Assembly: GCA_021154985.1 (NCBI GenBank)
Contig: JAJNQE010000073.1
Coordinates: 1 to 38,758 of the forward strand
Origin: Hydrogenophaga sp.
Lineage (GTDB): Bacteria > Pseudomonadota > Gammaproteobacteria > Burkholderiales > Burkholderiaceae_C
Length of the DNA: 38,758 nucleotides
Direction: 5' to 3'
Notes under the pieces: generated by a model
The model's input: only the letters and a program-made list of their open reading frames with translations
What the model was told of the DNA's origin: nothing
Databases searched by the model: none
Shown here: one piece after another, positions 1 through 7,870 of the stretch
Layout: every line of letters begins with the position of its first letter
How positions within the stretch are numbered: the stretch's first letter is position 1
Translations under genes and position numbers: made by a program

Positions 1-140
1 CAGGTCCGACGTGTTCGATTACATCGAGCGCTTCTACAACCCGGTGCGCAAACACTCAAAGCTAGACTTCCTCAGCCCGGTCGACTTTGAGCAAGGCTTA
101 ATGGGCTAAGCAAACCGTCCGGGAAACTGGGGGAAGCCCA
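1..140 (+). mobile_element. Right end of an IS3-family insertion sequence (partial)
   Basis: The window opens inside an IS3-family element. The end of its transposase reads through to a stop at 107-109. About 30 bases later the sequence GGAAACTGGGGGAAGCCCA ends at 140. Its complement begins TGGGCTTCCCCCAGTTTCC, the 5'-TG plus C-rich form typical of IS3-family terminal repeats. Homology to EcoRII begins immediately after this point, which also fixes the boundary. The left end and any target-site duplication lie outside the window. Confidence 0.75.
2..109 (+). CDS. IS3-family transposase (OrfB), C-terminal fragment
   Basis: The last 35 codons of a DDE transposase are visible, with the frame beginning at base 2. 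The end contains the residues YIERFYNPVRKHSKL followed by LSPVDFE, the hallmark C-terminus of IS3-family OrfB (rve core) proteins. The catalytic DDE residues lie upstream of the window, so intactness and IS subgroup cannot be judged. The gene runs toward the truncated endonuclease, so transcription through the element could reach it. Confidence 0.85.
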   Translation, partial: RSDVFDYIERFYNPVRKHSKLDFLSPVDFEQGLMG

Positions 141-141
141 G

Positions 142-708
142 ATGGCATGGATGGAGCGCGAGGAAATCCTGTTCCGAACGCTTGAACGTCACTTGATAGC
201 GGATCGCCTGTCGTCAGGCTTCGGTGCCACCAAAGATGAGCCGGTGGATGTGGATGGCTTTCTTGCCTTTTCGCTTTCTGTTCAAAACCGACGCAAAAGC
301 CGCGTCGGCCTCGCATTGGAGAACCATCTTGAACTGGTTTTTCAGGAGAACGGAATCCGCTACTCACGTACCCGTGCTACGGAGAACAAGTCCAAGCCTG
401 ATTTTCTTTTTCCCGGCCACAAGGAATATCACGATGTGCTTTTCGCCCCGGCCAACTTGACCATGCTTGGGGTCAAGTCGACCTGCAAGGATCGTTGGCG
501 CCAGGTGTTGGCGGAGGCCGACCGAGTGGAGGAAAAGCATCTGCTGACACTGGAGGCATCCATCTCCACCAGTCAGACGGATGAGATGAGGGCAAAAAAA
601 CTGCAGCTGGTGTTGCCCACAGCTTTGCATCCGAGCTACACACAGGAACAGCAGGCATGGCTGATGAGCCTTGGAGATTTCACAGAAGTGGTTCGCTTGA
701 AGCAATAG
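142..708 (+). CDS. EcoRII-type restriction endonuclease, N-terminally truncated (catalytic domain only)
   Basis: The 188-residue product aligns collinearly, as I recall the sequence, with the C-terminal catalytic half of EcoRII (about 404 aa, recognises CCWGG). Shared blocks include NRRKSR, KPDFLFP, YHD and KSTCKDRWRQ. Asp87, Tyr96, Lys112 and Arg118 have the same spacing as EcoRII Asp299, Tyr308, Lys324 and Arg330, so the catalytic site looks intact. The N-terminal effector-binding domain, which in EcoRII restrains cleavage until a second site is bound, is absent because the IS end abuts the gene. The ATG at 142 lies five bases after GGGGGAAG, a possible Shine-Dalgarno inside the IS end, so a short product might still be made. 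No cytosine methyltransferase is visible in the window. It is probably a remnant. Confidence 0.8.
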   Translation: MAWMEREEILFRTLERHLIADRLSSGFGATKDEPVDVDGFLAFSLSVQNRRKSRVGLALENHLELVFQENGIRYSRTRATENKSKPDFLFPGHKEYHDVLFAPANLTMLGVKSTCKDRWRQVLAEADRVEEKHLLTLEASISTSQTDEMRAKKLQLVLPTALHPSYTQEQQAWLMSLGDFTEVVRLKQ

Positions 709-801
709 GGGAAATCTGTGTTGGAAGGTTCGTTCACGCCAGCCGCAATCAGACGTGTTTGACGAAGGCAAATTTCGAACGACTGGTTTGTCCACCACGG
801 C

Positions 802-1203
802 TCAACGCCTCGGCCTAACCCCCCACCAAGCCACCCCCACCGCCACCGCAAACCCCGTGTACCCCGCCACAAACACCCACCAAGGCGCGTCCCAGTACAG
901 CAGCCGTGAAAGCCAGTGTTCGATGAAGCTCTCGCGGTAGCCGCTTTGGCCAGCCAGGCGGCGCAGGTCTTGTTCCCACACGGTCAGGGGGCAGAGCTGG
1001 CCGAGCCAGGCCTGGGCGGCGATGAAGACCATCAGCGCCAGGTGGGTGAGGCGCAGGCCGAAGTGGCGCACCCAGCGCCAGCCGAGTGCGCCGCCGATCA
1101 GCACCAGCGGCAGCAGGCCCAGCACGAAGATGACGATGCCCACGTGCAGCGCCAGGATGGCGTCGGCGAGCCACAGGGCTTGGGTGGGCGGCAGGGTGGG
1201 CAT
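802..1203 (-). CDS. DUF2784 family membrane protein
   Basis: A 133-residue protein matching the DUF2784 pattern: an N-terminal hydrophobic helix (about residues 10-40), the block CPLTVWEQDLRR, an AG..GYRESFIEHWLSRLLY segment and a final Trp-rich membrane helix ending in RPRR. I count three to four membrane segments, so it is an inner-membrane protein. The family's function is unknown. It starts at an ATG and stands alone between the endonuclease remnant and a minus-strand hypothetical gene. The name rests on recognition of the conserved CPLT.WE motif. Confidence 0.8.
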   Translation of the reverse strand: MPTLPPTQALWLADAILALHVGIVIFVLGLLPLVLIGGALGWRWVRHFGLRLTHLALMVFIAAQAWLGQLCPLTVWEQDLRRLAGQSGYRESFIEHWLSRLLYWDAPWWVFVAGYTGFAVAVGVAWWGVRPRR

Positions 1204-1249
1204 GCCCCGATGCTAGGCGCCCGCCGCTGGTTGCGCGCTGCGGTTGGGT

Positions 1250-1843
1250 TTATGCCGCTTCGGGTGCGCGCTGTTGGCCTTCGCTGCGCGCGCGGTCGGC
1301 CGTTTGCTGCAGCAGTTGCCGCGCTTCGGCGTCGCTTTGGGCCAGCAGGGGCTGGGCGCGCAGGGCCAGGTCGGCGAAGGCGTGTTGGGCGTGGGCTTGG
1401 GCCTCCTCGCTCAGCGTGGTCTGGCCAATGCCGTGGGTGGTTTCCAGGCGGGCGGGGCGAGCGAGGGCGCGCAGGGTGAGCACCGAAAAGCTCTGCGTCA
1501 CGCCATACAGGCCCAGGCGTGCGCCACCCAGTTGGGCGCTCAGGGCGTGGCCGTAGCGGCCCTTCTCGGCGTCTGCCTGCTCGATGCTGTCCAGCGCAAA
1601 CTTGCGCACGCCCGGGCGCTTGCCGGTCTGCACCACCAGCAACGACTGGCTGGTCACCACCCAGATCGTGCGGCCCACGCCCACCGAGCGACCGGTAGCG
1701 TAGGCGGTGATGCGTTCGTCGCGCTGCAGGTGGTTGCGGATCAGGTCCACGTCGGCGTGGCGCAGCAGCTGGTCGGCGTAGGGGTTGCCGCCTTCGATCA
1801 GGATCTCCAGCTGTTCGTTGTAGTTGCGGAAGAAGTCGAGCAT
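1250..1843 (-). CDS. Hypothetical protein with a PH-like (YokE-type) domain
   Basis: About 197 residues and soluble. The middle (roughly residues 45-120) alternates beta strands with turns, through VGVGRTIWVVTSQSLLVV and GLYGVTQSFSVLTL. This resembles bacterial PH-like domains of the YokE/bPH type, in which a protein evaluates DERI-type strands and then a sequence reading 'switched on by a helper'. The C-terminus (about 135-197) is alanine/glutamine-rich helix, possibly coiled coil. I chose the ATG at 1843. A GTG six codons upstream (1861) is in frame, and neither has a convincing ribosome-binding site. No partner or pathway is apparent, and the function is unknown. Confidence 0.6.
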   Translation of the reverse strand: MLDFFRNYNEQLEILIEGGNPYADQLLRHADVDLIRNHLQRDERITAYATGRSVGVGRTIWVVTSQSLLVVQTGKRPGVRKFALDSIEQADAEKGRYGHALSAQLGGARLGLYGVTQSFSVLTLRALARPARLETTHGIGQTTLSEEAQAHAQHAFADLALRAQPLLAQSDAEARQLLQQTADRARSEGQQRAPEAA

Positions 1844-1974
1844 GGGGTGTTTCTTGTGCACAGGCGAAATGGCCCGGGGCGGAACCTTCGCTGTTTCCGC
1901 TCGGCTTTGCTGGCTTGGGGTTTCACCGGAAATTCAGGGCATTGGGTTGCCTGGGCAGACGGCGTGGTGCTCGG

Positions 1975-2994
1975 CTACGCGAGCGCGCTGGTGTCGATGT
2001 CGGGGTGTCGCTTGCGCAGGGCTTTCAGGCCCTCAGAGGCCCGGCGTTGCCAGCCTGGGCCACGCTTGATCAGGTCCAGCCAGGTCTCGTTGAGCAGCTC
2101 GGCGTCGTTCTCGGCCAGGTATTCAATGAGTGAGGCGGCCTGGTCGAGGTCTTTGGTGGCTTTCACCCGCATGTCTTGCGGGCGCTCGCCGTACACCAGC
2201 AGTTTGTGAAGCGCGTATTTTTCGGGTGGCGGTGCGTTCACGGTGATGGCGCCGCGCTGTGCCAGCAGGGTCACCTGAATCGGCGCCTCCATCGAAAACT
2301 CCATGAACTTCAAGGGTTGCATGGTGACGTTCAGTGCCTTGATGAGCCCCGGCGTGTCGCCCCCGCGGTGGGTGGAGGTCACAAATTCGATTTGCAGATC
2401 CTGCTCGTCCGACTTGATGTACGTGGTGAGACTGCTCACTGGCACGAAGCCCATCTTGAGCGCTTCGATCTCGCTGCCCATGTCCATCGTCACGTCCGAA
2501 GGAATGGCCACAGAGACATTGCGCCCCGCGTGTGCGAAGTCAAGGTCGACGGTCTGTGCGCCCGAGTGCCAGCGCAGGCCCAGGTGGTTCTGGTAGGCCA
2601 TGTACACATGGGTGCCCACCAGAATGCCGCCCGCCATGAAGAAACCGGCATCGGCCAGCCGCTCGATGATCTTGGCGTGAGACGGAACGATGGCCGGGCA
2701 GCCCGCTGCAATGGCCTGCCGCGTCAGCTGCCGCAGGTGGGTTTTTGACTCGTCGCCTTGACGGTGCAGCTCGATCATGGCGGTCAGCTCGTCGCTGTCC
2801 GTGCCCAGGAAGATCTGCTTCTGTTTGCCCGTGAGGTCGGCGGTCTGGTAGTACCAGTAGTGGTGACCTTTGACGGATTTGCGGGAGAAGCTGCCCGGCA
2901 ACGAAGCCACCGAACGAACGCCGTCCAGCATGCTCGCGCTTCTGACGGCGGCGTACGCGGTCTGGGCTGCGGTGGAGAGTGGTGTGGAGAGCAC
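1975..2994 (-). CDS. GSU2403-family nucleotidyltransferase-fold protein
   Basis: A 339-residue protein resembling the GSU2403 family. Visible features are the N-terminal SLPGSFSRKSVKG...YWYYQ region (about residues 31-50), a central part with GGILVGTHVYMAYQNHLG (about 122-140), a DLDFA motif that could supply metal-binding acidic residues, and a helical C-terminus with HKLLVYGER. Members carry a minimal nucleotidyltransferase fold, and some related MNT/AbiEii proteins act as toxins. A role here is unproven. The start is GTG; homology seems to extend upstream of the next ATG (2931), which favours the GTG. A long palindrome immediately upstream suggests tight control. No cognate antitoxin-like gene is adjacent. 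Confidence 0.75.
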   Translation of the reverse strand: MLSTPLSTAAQTAYAAVRSASMLDGVRSVASLPGSFSRKSVKGHHYWYYQTADLTGKQKQIFLGTDSDELTAMIELHRQGDESKTHLRQLTRQAIAAGCPAIVPSHAKIIERLADAGFFMAGGILVGTHVYMAYQNHLGLRWHSGAQTVDLDFAHAGRNVSVAIPSDVTMDMGSEIEALKMGFVPVSSLTTYIKSDEQDLQIEFVTSTHRGGDTPGLIKALNVTMQPLKFMEFSMEAPIQVTLLAQRGAITVNAPPPEKYALHKLLVYGERPQDMRVKATKDLDQAASLIEYLAENDAELLNETWLDLIKRGPGWQRRASEGLKALRKRHPDIDTSALA

Positions 2995-2998
2995 GGTC

Positions 2999-3030
2999 GT
3001 TATACTGAGAAAAATTTAAGTCAGTATAAC
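2999..3030 (-). promoter_or_regulatory. Palindromic operator/promoter of the nucleotidyltransferase gene
   Basis: GTTATACTGA (2999-3008) and TCAGTATAAC (3021-3030) are perfect inverted repeats of ten bases with a 12-base AT-rich spacer, in an otherwise GC-rich region. The gene-proximal arm contains TATAAC, usable as a -10 box on the minus strand. That would put transcription start at or next to the GTG start at 2994, giving a leaderless or near-leaderless message. The symmetry suggests a dimeric repressor or activator site; the binding protein is not identifiable here. Confidence 0.6.
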
Positions 3031-3070
3031 CAGGTGATCGATGGGTTGAAAGCCCGACAACGCACCCGCG

Positions 3071-3103
3071 AAAAAAAACCGCCAGCACACAAGGTGTTGG
3101 CGG
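3071..3103 (-). terminator. Rho-independent terminator of the liv operon
   Basis: Read on the minus strand, CCGCCAACAC pairs with GTGCTGGCGG (3079-3103, one G-U type wobble position, five-base loop) and is followed by eight T residues (3071-3078). It lies about 55 bases after the livK stop codon. Confidence 0.9.
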
Positions 3104-3158
3104 CTGCACGCATGGCCTGCCGAGGCAGGCAACGTGTTAGCGCTGGATCACGCGGCGT

Positions 3159-4334
3159 TCACTTCGCGCCGTCGATCTTCATATATTCAGACACCACTTT
3201 CCAGCGGTTGTCGGTCAGCTGCGACAGGCGCGTGGCGTTGCTGCCCAGGCGCTTTTGGGGGCCAAAGGTCATTTCCGAGCTGCCGAAGATATCGGGCGGA
3301 ATGGTCATGGTGTCCATCGCCTTGATGAAGCTGTCGGTGGTCAGGTTGTTGCCGGCCTTGCCCGCTGCGCGCAAGAAGCCGTCGATCACCGAATAGCCGT
3401 ACACCGAGAACACGGTCGGGTCTTCGTTGAACTTGGTCTTGTACTTGTTGGCCCAGAAACGGATGGGCTGCGAGGCTTCGTCGGTGTAGGGGTTCTGCAC
3501 CGTCATGGTGGCGTAGAAGCCGTTCATGGCGGGGCCGCCGAGCTTGTGGATCAGGTCGGTGTAGGCCGCACTCGAGCCGATGAAGGTGGGGTTGAAGCCC
3601 AGGCGCTTGGCCGTGGCAATGCCGCCGATGGTTTCGCGGATGATGGTGCCGAGCACGACCATGTCGCACTGCTCGGAGGCCAGCTTCTGCATCTGCGACG
3701 AGAAGTCGGTGGCGCCGCGCTTGTAGCTGGTTTCCACGGCGAGCGTCATGCCGGCGGCTTTCAGGCCGTCTTCAGCGCCGCGCTTCACTTCCAGGCCGAA
3801 CTCGTCGTCCTGGTACATGGCGCAGACCTTCTTGGCGCCTTTTTCTTTCGCCAGTTTGGGCACGGCGATCTTCATCTGGTCGTAGTAGGTGGCGGCAAAG
3901 CTGTACTTGAGCTTGTGGAAGGGCTCGTACATTTCGCGCGCGGCCGTCACCGGGAAGAAGTTGATGACGTTCTTCTGGAACTGCACCGGCATGGCGGCCA
4001 TGTTCTGTGCGGTGCCGATGTGGCCGACCATGGCAAAGATCTTGTCCTGGTTCACCAGCTTCTGCGCCGCCAGCACGGCGCGGCGCGGGTCGTAGGCCGA
4101 GTCTTCCACCACCAGCTTGATCTTGCGGCCGTTGATGCCGCCTTGCTCGTTGACCTCGTCCACCCGCAGCATCATGCCCAGGCGCACCTGCTTGCCAAAA
4201 CCGGCAATGGGGCCCGAGAGGTCTTGAATGGAACCGAGCACGATCTCGTCCTTGCTCACGCCTTGCGATTGCGCCAAGGCCGCGGTGCTGCCCGCAGCGA
4301 GCAGCGCGGCAACCAATGTCAGTCGGGTCTTCAT
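3159..4334 (-). CDS. livK: Branched-chain amino acid-type ABC transporter, periplasmic substrate-binding protein
   Basis: A 391-residue Leu/Ile/Val-binding-type (Peripla_BP_6) protein. A signal peptide spans residues 1-21 (KTRL, hydrophobic core, cleavage after ALA), followed by ILGSIQDLSGP and a two-lobe periplasmic fold including YDPRRAVLAAQKLV and QDDEFGLEVKRGAEDGL. It would deliver ligand to LivHM. It is last in the operon, 49 bases after the acyl-CoA ligase, with AGGAGA upstream of its ATG. Being downstream of a ligase, its ligand may be an organic or aromatic acid rather than an amino acid; that is inference from context. The symbol is by family only. Confidence 0.88.
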   Translation of the reverse strand: MKTRLTLVAALLAAGSTAALAQSQGVSKDEIVLGSIQDLSGPIAGFGKQVRLGMMLRVDEVNEQGGINGRKIKLVVEDSAYDPRRAVLAAQKLVNQDKIFAMVGHIGTAQNMAAMPVQFQKNVINFFPVTAAREMYEPFHKLKYSFAATYYDQMKIAVPKLAKEKGAKKVCAMYQDDEFGLEVKRGAEDGLKAAGMTLAVETSYKRGATDFSSQMQKLASEQCDMVVLGTIIRETIGGIATAKRLGFNPTFIGSSAAYTDLIHKLGGPAMNGFYATMTVQNPYTDEASQPIRFWANKYKTKFNEDPTVFSVYGYSVIDGFLRAAGKAGNNLTTDSFIKAMDTMTIPPDIFGSSEMTFGPQKRLGSNATRLSQLTDNRWKVVSEYMKIDGAK

Positions 4335-4383
4335 CTTGTGTGTCTCCTGGGGTGGTGGTCGGGTGAAGGGGGCAATAAAGGGA

Positions 4384-6240
4384 TCAGCTGTACATGGCGT
4401 TGATCTGCGGCTCGTACTTGGTTTGCACCAGCTTGCGCTTGAGCTTCATGGTGGGGGTGAGCTCTTCGTCTTCGGCGCTCAGTTGTGTGTCGAGCAAAAA
4501 GAACTTCTTGATCTGTTCCACCCGGGCAAACTTCTTGTTCACGCGATCGATCTCGGTCTGGATCAGTGCCTGCACCTCGGGCGCGCGGGTGAGGCTGGCG
4601 TAGTTGGAAAACGGCACGTCGTTGTCCTGCGCATACTTCTCCACGTTCTCCTGGTCGATCATGATGATCACGGTGAGATAGGGCTTCTTGTCGCCGATCA
4701 CCACGGCGTCCGTCACATACGGCGAAAACTTGAGTTCGTTCTCCAGTTCGCTCGGCGTGATGTTCTTGCCCCCTGCGGTGATGATGATGTCTTTCATGCG
4801 GTCGGTGATGCGGAAAAACCCTTCCTCATCTACCACGCCCACATCGCCCGTGTGCAGCCAGCCGTCGGCATCGATCGTCTCGGCGGTCTTCTCCGGCAGG
4901 TTCAGGTAACCCATGAACACGTTGGGGCCGCGCACCAATATCTCGCTGGTCACCGGGTCGAGCTTCACCTCGTTGTAGCTGGCGGCCGGGCCAATGCTCC
5001 CGGGCTTGATGCGCTCGGCCGGTATGCCGGTCGACGCGCCGCAGGTTTCCGTCATGCCCCACACCTCGAGCATGGGCACACCCAGCGCGAGGTACCAGCG
5101 CACCAGCTCGGGCGAAATGGGTGCCGCGCCTGTGACGAGAAAGCGCGCCTTGTGGATGCCGATGAGCTTGCGCACGTTGTTGAGCACCAGCGTGCGAGCC
5201 ACCTGGAACTGCAAACGCAAGCCGCCCGGCACAGGCTTGCCGGCCATCACCAGGTCGGCCACCTGCTGGCCCACGCCGATGGCCCAGCCGTAGGCGGCCT
5301 GCTGGATCTTGCCGGCTTCCTTCAGCGTGATCATCACGCCCGAATAGAACTTCTCCCACACGCGCGGCACGGCGGTGAACACCGTGGGCGCGATCTCGCG
5401 CACGTTCTCCGGCACGGTCTCGGGGTTCTCCACAAAGTTGAGCTTGGCCCCGGTGTAGAGCGAAAAATACTCGCCGCCCATGCGCTCGGCGATGTGGCAC
5501 AGCGGCAGGAAGCACATGCACTCGTCCTGCTCGCTGCGGGCAATCAGCGTGTTGTAGCCGCGCACGGTGTAGACCAGACCCTTGTGCGAATGCATGGCGC
5601 CCTTGGGTCGGCCGGTGGTGCCCGAGGTGTAGACCAGGATCGCCAGCTCGTCGGGCTGGCAGGCGGCCACACGGGCTTCCAGCATGCCGGGGTGCTGCTG
5701 CAGGTGGGCGCGGCCCAGCTCGCGCAGCTGCGCCAGGCTGATCACCTGCGGGTCGTTGAGCTCGCGCAGGCCGTCCATGTCTTCCACGACGATTTTGCGC
5801 AGCTTCGGCAGCTGGTCGCGTACCTCCAGTGCTTTGTCCAGCTGCTCGTCGTTCTCCACAAACAGCACGGTGGTGCCCGAGTCGGCGCAGAGGTACTGCA
5901 CCTGCTCGGCCGCGTCGGTGGGGTAGATGCCGTTGGAGACACCACCTGCGCTGAGCACGGCCAGGTCGCACAGCACCCATTCGATGGTGGTGTTGGAGAG
6001 GATGGACGCGGTCTCGCGCGGCTCGAACCCGATGGCCATCAGGCCGTGGGCGATCTCGCGCACCGCATCGCCGGTCTGGGTCCAGCTCCAGCTGCGCCAG
6101 ATGCCGAACTCCTTCTGCCGCATCCACACATTGGGACCGCGCGCTTTCACGCCGTTCCAGAACAACGCCGGAATGGTCTCGCCCTCGAGCACGATCTTGT
6201 TTTGCGGCTGGATGCCGGAGAGGTCCCACAAGTTGCTCAT
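4384..6240 (-). CDS. AMP-dependent long-chain acyl-CoA synthetase-type ligase
   Basis: A 618-residue adenylate-forming ligase: acid + ATP + CoA gives acyl-CoA + AMP + PPi. The AMP-binding P-loop YTSGTTGRPKGAMHSH is near residues 202-217. Further motifs are GAAPISPELVRWYLALG, WGMTETCG, the WLHTGDVG hinge region and the C-terminal lysine motif KNITPSELENELK. Length and the late hinge fit the long-chain (FadD15/FAA-like) group. It begins one base after the livF stop, so it is translationally linked to the importer. Ligases built into Liv operons are common in Burkholderiales and suggest activation of the imported acid. The substrate cannot be assigned from sequence alone. Confidence 0.9.
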   Translation of the reverse strand: MSNLWDLSGIQPQNKIVLEGETIPALFWNGVKARGPNVWMRQKEFGIWRSWSWTQTGDAVREIAHGLMAIGFEPRETASILSNTTIEWVLCDLAVLSAGGVSNGIYPTDAAEQVQYLCADSGTTVLFVENDEQLDKALEVRDQLPKLRKIVVEDMDGLRELNDPQVISLAQLRELGRAHLQQHPGMLEARVAACQPDELAILVYTSGTTGRPKGAMHSHKGLVYTVRGYNTLIARSEQDECMCFLPLCHIAERMGGEYFSLYTGAKLNFVENPETVPENVREIAPTVFTAVPRVWEKFYSGVMITLKEAGKIQQAAYGWAIGVGQQVADLVMAGKPVPGGLRLQFQVARTLVLNNVRKLIGIHKARFLVTGAAPISPELVRWYLALGVPMLEVWGMTETCGASTGIPAERIKPGSIGPAASYNEVKLDPVTSEILVRGPNVFMGYLNLPEKTAETIDADGWLHTGDVGVVDEEGFFRITDRMKDIIITAGGKNITPSELENELKFSPYVTDAVVIGDKKPYLTVIIMIDQENVEKYAQDNDVPFSNYASLTRAPEVQALIQTEIDRVNKKFARVEQIKKFFLLDTQLSAEDEELTPTMKLKRKLVQTKYEPQINAMYS

Positions 6241-6241
6241 G

Positions 6242-7030
6242 TCATCTCCAGTTCTTCTTCTTTTTCCAGCGCCGATCGGCCCGCACGCCTTCTTCCTTCA
6301 TGCCGAGGTAGAACTCCTTGATGTCGTCCTTCTCGCGCAGGTTGGCGCAGGTGTCTTCCATCACGATGCGGCCGTTTTCCAGCACATAGCCGTAGTCCGA
6401 TGCATTGAGGGCCATGTTGGCGTTTTGCTCGACCAGCAGAATCGTGGTGCCGCGCTCGCGGTTGATGCGCACCACGATCTCGAAGATCTCTTTGGTGAGC
6501 TTCGGGCTCAGGCCCAGGCTGGGTTCGTCGAGCAGGATCAGGTCGGGGTTGGCCATCAGCGCGCGGCTGATGGCCAGCATCTGCTGCTGCCCGCCCGAGA
6601 GCAGGCCGGCGTCTTGCGCGGCGCGCTCGCGCAGGATGGGGAAGTAGTTGAACACCAGCTCCATGTCGCGCGCCACGCCGTCGCGGTCTTTGCGGGTGTA
6701 GGCGCCCATCAGCAGGTTGTCGCGCACCGAGAGCAGGGCGAACACCTCGCGGCCTTCGGGCACGTGGCTCAGGCCCTGCTGCACCACGTAGGCCGGGTCC
6801 TTGGCGGTGATGTCTTCACCCTTGAACTCGATGGAGCCCTTGCGCGGATCGATGATGCCGCTGATGGTTTTGAGAATGGTGGTCTTGTCCGCGCCGTTGG
6901 AGCCGAGCACGGTGGCAATCTCGCCGCGGCGCACCTGCAGGCTCACACCGCGAATGGCCTTGATGGGGCCGTAGGCGCTCTCGACGTTGAGCAGCTTGAG
7001 CACGGGTGCGTCGGTGGTGGCAACGCTCAT
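6242..7030 (-). CDS. livF: Branched-chain amino acid-type ABC transporter ATP-binding protein LivF (altered Walker A)
   Basis: A 262-residue ABC ATPase of the LivF type. It has the signature LSGGQQQMLAISRALM, Walker B LILLDEPSLGL, and the H-loop region TTILLVEQNA. The Walker A loop reads GSNGADKTT at residues 43-51, with Asp48 where the consensus GxxGxGK has glycine. The codon is GAC (plus bases 6887-6889), one base from GGC. It overlaps livG by four bases (ATGA). The last residues are basic (RRWKKKKNWR). Whether ATP binding survives is uncertain, and the change could be a sequencing error or a real lesion. The C-terminal half is otherwise typical. Confidence 0.9.
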   Translation of the reverse strand: MSVATTDAPVLKLLNVESAYGPIKAIRGVSLQVRRGEIATVLGSNGADKTTILKTISGIIDPRKGSIEFKGEDITAKDPAYVVQQGLSHVPEGREVFALLSVRDNLLMGAYTRKDRDGVARDMELVFNYFPILRERAAQDAGLLSGGQQQMLAISRALMANPDLILLDEPSLGLSPKLTKEIFEIVVRINRERGTTILLVEQNANMALNASDYGYVLENGRIVMEDTCANLREKDDIKEFYLGMKEEGVRADRRWKKKKNWR

Positions 7031-7866
7031 GGCCGTGCTCCTGCCGCAGCGGGTTTGTGGTTTTCACGGCGCAGGCCCGACACATCGTCCATCGAGCCGA
7101 GGTAGGCCTCGATCACACCCGGGTCGCTCTGCACGTGGGCGGGGGTGCCCGAGGCCAGCTCGGTGCCCATGCTCATGGCCAGCACGCGGTCGGACACCTT
7201 GGAGACCAGGGTCATGTCGTGTTCCACCATCAGCACCGTGATGCCGAGCTCGTTCTTGATGTCGGTGATCCAGAACGCCATGTCTTCGGTCTCCTCCACG
7301 TTCAGGCCGGAAGACGGCTCGTCAAGCAAGAGCAGCTGGGGTTCGGTGCACAGCGCGCGCGCCAGCTCCACCACCTTGCGCACACCGTAGGGCAGGCCGG
7401 CCACCATGCTTTCGCGGTGGTGCTGCAGGTCGAGCAGGTCGATCACTTGCTCCACCTTCTCGCGCGCCTCGATCTCGGCCGCGCGGGTCTTTCCGGTGAA
7501 GAAGATCTCGCTCCACAGACCGGTCTTGCGGTGCGTGTGGCGCCCGATCAGCAGGTTCTGCAACACGGTGGCGTGCTCGAACAACTCGATGTTCTGAAAG
7601 GTGCGCGCAATGCCGAGCGAGGCGATTTTGTGCGGCGCCTGGTCGGTCAGGCGCAGCATGCCGTCGGGCCCGGCGTAGTCGATGGTGCCGGTGGTGGGCG
7701 TGTAGATGCGGCTGATCAGGTTGAACACCGTCGTCTTGCCCGCGCCGTTGGGGCCGATGAGGGTGAAGACCTCGCCGCGCTTCACGTCGAAGCTCACGTT
7801 GTTCACCGCGAGCACGCCGCCGAAACGCACGCTCAAATTTTTTGCCGATAGAAGGATGTCGTTCAT
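7027..7866 (-). CDS. livG: Branched-chain amino acid-type ABC transporter ATP-binding protein LivG
   Basis: A 279-residue LivG-type ATPase. Walker A GPNGAGKTT (about residues 38-46) is intact, unlike in its partner LivF. The signature-like region is GLPYGVRKVVELARAL, Walker B is LLLLDEPSSGL, and the switch region ITVLMVEHDMTLV is present. The family normally carries an LSYGxQR-type signature, and here it is PYGVRK. It pairs with LivF on the cytoplasmic face of LivHM to power uptake. It follows livM by four bases and overlaps livF by four, indicating a single translational unit. Confidence 0.92.
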   Translation of the reverse strand: MNDILLSAKNLSVRFGGVLAVNNVSFDVKRGEVFTLIGPNGAGKTTVFNLISRIYTPTTGTIDYAGPDGMLRLTDQAPHKIASLGIARTFQNIELFEHATVLQNLLIGRHTHRKTGLWSEIFFTGKTRAAEIEAREKVEQVIDLLDLQHHRESMVAGLPYGVRKVVELARALCTEPQLLLLDEPSSGLNVEETEDMAFWITDIKNELGITVLMVEHDMTLVSKVSDRVLAMSMGTELASGTPAHVQSDPGVIEAYLGSMDDVSGLRRENHKPAAAGARP

Positions 7867-7870
7867 GGTG

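Noticed and set aside
2176..2748. A 190-codon plus-strand frame across the nucleotidyltransferase gene
   Set aside because: Shadow frame of the minus-strand gene with Arg/His-rich composition.
4228..6321. A 697-codon open frame on the plus strand across the acyl-CoA ligase
   Set aside because: It is antisense to a well-supported ligase, His/Ala/Leu-rich, has no family motif, and reflects high GC third positions.
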